In this document: positions 62,504 through 64,000 of the stretch, piece after piece | How positions within the stretch are numbered: the stretch's first letter is position 1 | Layout of the letters: each line of letters opens with the position of its first letter | NCBI RefSeq assembly: GCF_008271365.1 | Contig: NZ_CP043430.1 | Coordinates: forward strand, 2,542,001 to 2,606,000 | Source: Microbacterium sp. 1S1 | GTDB taxonomy: Bacteria > Actinomycetota > Actinomycetes > Actinomycetales > Microbacteriaceae | Length of the DNA: 64,000 bases | Direction of reading: 5' to 3' | Translations under genes and position numbers: made by a program | The notes under the pieces: model-generated | The model's input: only the letters and a program-made list of their open reading frames with translations | What the model was told of the DNA's origin: nothing | Database searches by the model: none

Positions 62504-63768
62504 AGCTGCGGCTCTCCCTTCGATGCCGCCTCTTCCTCGGCGCTCTCCGCGGACGGGTCGTGGGCCAGGGCTTCGTCGTCGTAGAGCTCGAAGTAGCGCG
62601 CGGCGGTATCCATATCCTTGTCGCCACGGCCGGACAGGCAGATCGCGATCAGACCGTCAGGGCCCAGCTCGCGGCCGATCCGCAGCGCCCCGGCGAGGGC
62701 GTGAGCGGACTCGATGGCGGGGATGATCCCCTCCGTCCGGCTGAGCAGCCGCAGGGCCTGCATCGCCTCGTCATCCGTCGCGGGGATGTACTCCGCGCGA
62801 CCGATGTCCGCCAGCCAGGAGTGCTCCGGACCGACCCCGGGATAGTCGAGACCGGCGGAGATCGAGTGTGATTCGACGGTCTGGCCGTCCTCGTCCTGCA
62901 GCACGTACGTCTTCGCGCCGTGCAGGACCCCGGGGCGCCCCCGCTCGATCGATGCGGCGTGCTTGTCGGTGTCGACGCCGTCGCCGGCCGCCTCCACGCC
63001 GTACAGCCGCACGCCCTCGTCGTCCAGGAACGCATCGAACATGCCGATCGCGTTGGATCCACCGCCGACGCAGGCGACGACGGCATCCGGGAGCCGTCCG
63101 ACCTCGTCGAGGAGCTGGGCGCGGGCCTCTTCGCCGATGATCTTCTGGAAGTCGCGGACCATCGCGGGGAACGGATGCGGTCCCGCGGCGGTGCCGAAGA
63201 TGTAGTTCGTCGTCTCGACCGAGGCGACCCAGTCGCGGTACGCGTCGTTGATCGCGTCCTTCAGGGTGCGCGACCCCGAGGTCACTGCGACGACCTCGGC
63301 GCCGAGCAGCCGCATCCGGGCGACGTTCAGCGCCTGCCGCTCCGTGTCGACCTCGCCCATGTAGATCGTGCAGTCGAGGCCGAACAGGGCCGCAGCGGTC
63401 GCCGTCGCGACACCGTGCTGACCGGCACCGGTCTCGGCGATGACGCGCGTCTTGCCGAGGCGCTTGGTCAACAACGCCTGACCCAGCACGTTGTTGATCT
63501 TGTGCGACCCGGTGTGGTTGAGGTCCTCGCGCTTGAGGAAGACCCGCGCGCCGCCCGCGTGCTCGGCGAACCGGGGCACCTCGGTGAGGGCGGAGGGCCG
63601 GCCGGCATAGGAGGACAAGAGGTGCGACAGCTCGGCCCGGAACGCCGGGTCGGCGATGGCGTCCTCGTATGCGGTCGTCAGCTCGTCGATCGCGGCGACC
63701 AGCGACTCGGGCATGTACCGCCCGCCGAAGTCGCCGAAGAACGGACCATGCTGGTCACGCAGACTCAC
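62500..63768 (-). CDS. trpB: Tryptophan synthase beta subunit
   Basis: PLP enzyme that condenses indole with serine to tryptophan; 422 residues. The PLP-binding lysine is in HTGSHKINN near residue 89, and the phosphate-binding GGGSNAIG loop lies near 240. The C-terminus carries an extra acidic tail ([16 protein letters not shown]). GTG start overlaps the trpC stop; trpC-trpB-trpA is a coupled operon. Confidence 0.97.
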   Translation of the reverse strand: MSLRDQHGPFFGDFGGRYMPESLVAAIDELTTAYEDAIADPAFRAELSHLLSSYAGRPSALTEVPRFAEHAGGARVFLKREDLNHTGSHKINNVLGQALLTKRLGKTRVIAETGAGQHGVATATAAALFGLDCTIYMGEVDTERQALNVARMRLLGAEVVAVTSGSRTLKDAINDAYRDWVASVETTNYIFGTAAGPHPFPAMVRDFQKIIGEEARAQLLDEVGRLPDAVVACVGGGSNAIGMFDAFLDDEGVRLYGVEAAGDGVDTDKHAASIERGRPGVLHGAKTYVLQDEDGQTVESHSISAGLDYPGVGPEHSWLADIGRAEYIPATDDEAMQALRLLSRTEGIIPAIESAHALAGALRIGRELGPDGLIAICLSGRGDKDMDTAARYFELYDDEALAHDPSAESAEEEAASKGEPQL

Positions 63769-64000
63769 TTCGCCTCCAGGAAGCTCTCGAGAGTGGCGAC
63801 CGGGTCTCCGGTCACCAGGGCCTCACCGATCAGCACCACGTCGGCACCGGCCGAACGGTAGTGTGCGACGTCGGCGGGCGTGAGCACCGCGGACTCCGCG
63901 ATCTTGATCGCTGCGTCGGGAATGCGATCGACGAGGCGGCCGAACAGATCACGGTCGAGCTCGAGGGTCTTCAGGTCGCGAGCGTTCACCCCGATGAGGT
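63765..64000 (-). CDS. trpC: Indole-3-glycerol phosphate synthase, C-terminal part
   Basis: Only the last 78 codons lie in the window. The [15 protein letters not shown] segment and [20 protein letters not shown] ending match the C-terminal strands of the TrpC barrel, including the phosphate-binding end. Upstream of trpB, as in other actinobacterial trp operons. Confidence 0.93.
   Translation of the reverse strand, partial: LIGVNARDLKTLELDRDLFGRLVDRIPDAAIKIAESAVLTPADVAHYRSAGADVVLIGEALVTGDPVATLESFLEAK

Noticed and set aside
1..64000. CRISPR arrays, insertion sequences, prophage, or toxin-antitoxin pairs
   Set aside because: I saw no spaced repeats, no transposase or phage structural genes, and no convincing toxin-antitoxin pair. 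The small-gene pair at 34000-34274 lacks any toxin or antitoxin motif.

Overview
The window is a high-GC actinobacterial chromosome segment. I infer Microbacteriaceae, probably Microbacterium or a close relative, from the gene content and order: MCC/acyl-CoA dehydrogenase/MaoC/CitE operon, pafBC-tatAC-helY, RbpA, lgt-gltBD-pyk, and an ANTAR regulator beside polA. Genes are dense, with many 4-base start/stop overlaps. About sixteen starts have a TAnnnT-type -10 hexamer only 5-8 bases upstream of the start codon, which suggests leaderless mRNAs.

Layout. 1-6.6 kb: a TetR regulator (cut by the window edge), a palindromic operator and a five-gene branched-chain acyl-CoA catabolic operon. 6.6-12.8 kb: histidine phosphatase/sirtuin pair, SpoU-type RNA methyltransferase, SGNH hydrolase, SF2 helicase and a ferritin-VIT1 iron transporter. 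12.9-26.3 kb: tRNA-Leu(GAG), an M20 peptidase, uppP, a PAC2 protein, a HAD phosphatase, trmI, an FKBP lipoprotein, pafB-pafC, tatA-tatC, helY, lnt and rbpA. 26.4-33.6 kb: GDPD/SPFH/NfeD operon, an SDR, an HdeD-like protein, and an AraC-VOC-UvrA-like operon. 33.6-35.35 kb: a short lower-GC island between two dif-like sites. 35.4-46.9 kb: an accessory zone with an amidase, membrane proteins, MFS transporters, an arginase-fold protein, a SUMF1-like protein, an SGNH hydrolase, an LLM flavoenzyme and a DUF885 peptidase. 47-64 kb: polA, a hotdog thioesterase, a GNAT, an ANTAR regulator, tRNA-Leu(CAA), two alpha/beta hydrolases, pyk, gltD-gltB, lgt and trpA-trpB-trpC (cut by the edge).

The most interesting signal is that this looks like the replication terminus. 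A close match to the actinobacterial dif site lies at 35322-35349. Gene orientation flips there: about 23 of 33 recognised protein genes are on + to its left and 21 of 25 on - to its right. The heptamer GGGGGAG is perfectly polarised: by manual scan it occurs 17 times on + left of dif and never inverted there, and 15 times inverted right of dif and never on +. This looks like a KOPS/AIMS-type FtsK-orienting sequence. A second, degenerate dif-like site at 33621-33648 and the lower-GC DNA between the two sites, which has no recombinase, have the architecture of an integrative element that uses host XerCD (IMEX) or its remnant. Its recognisable cargo is a secreted four-cysteine protein and a two-gene micro-operon of unknown function.
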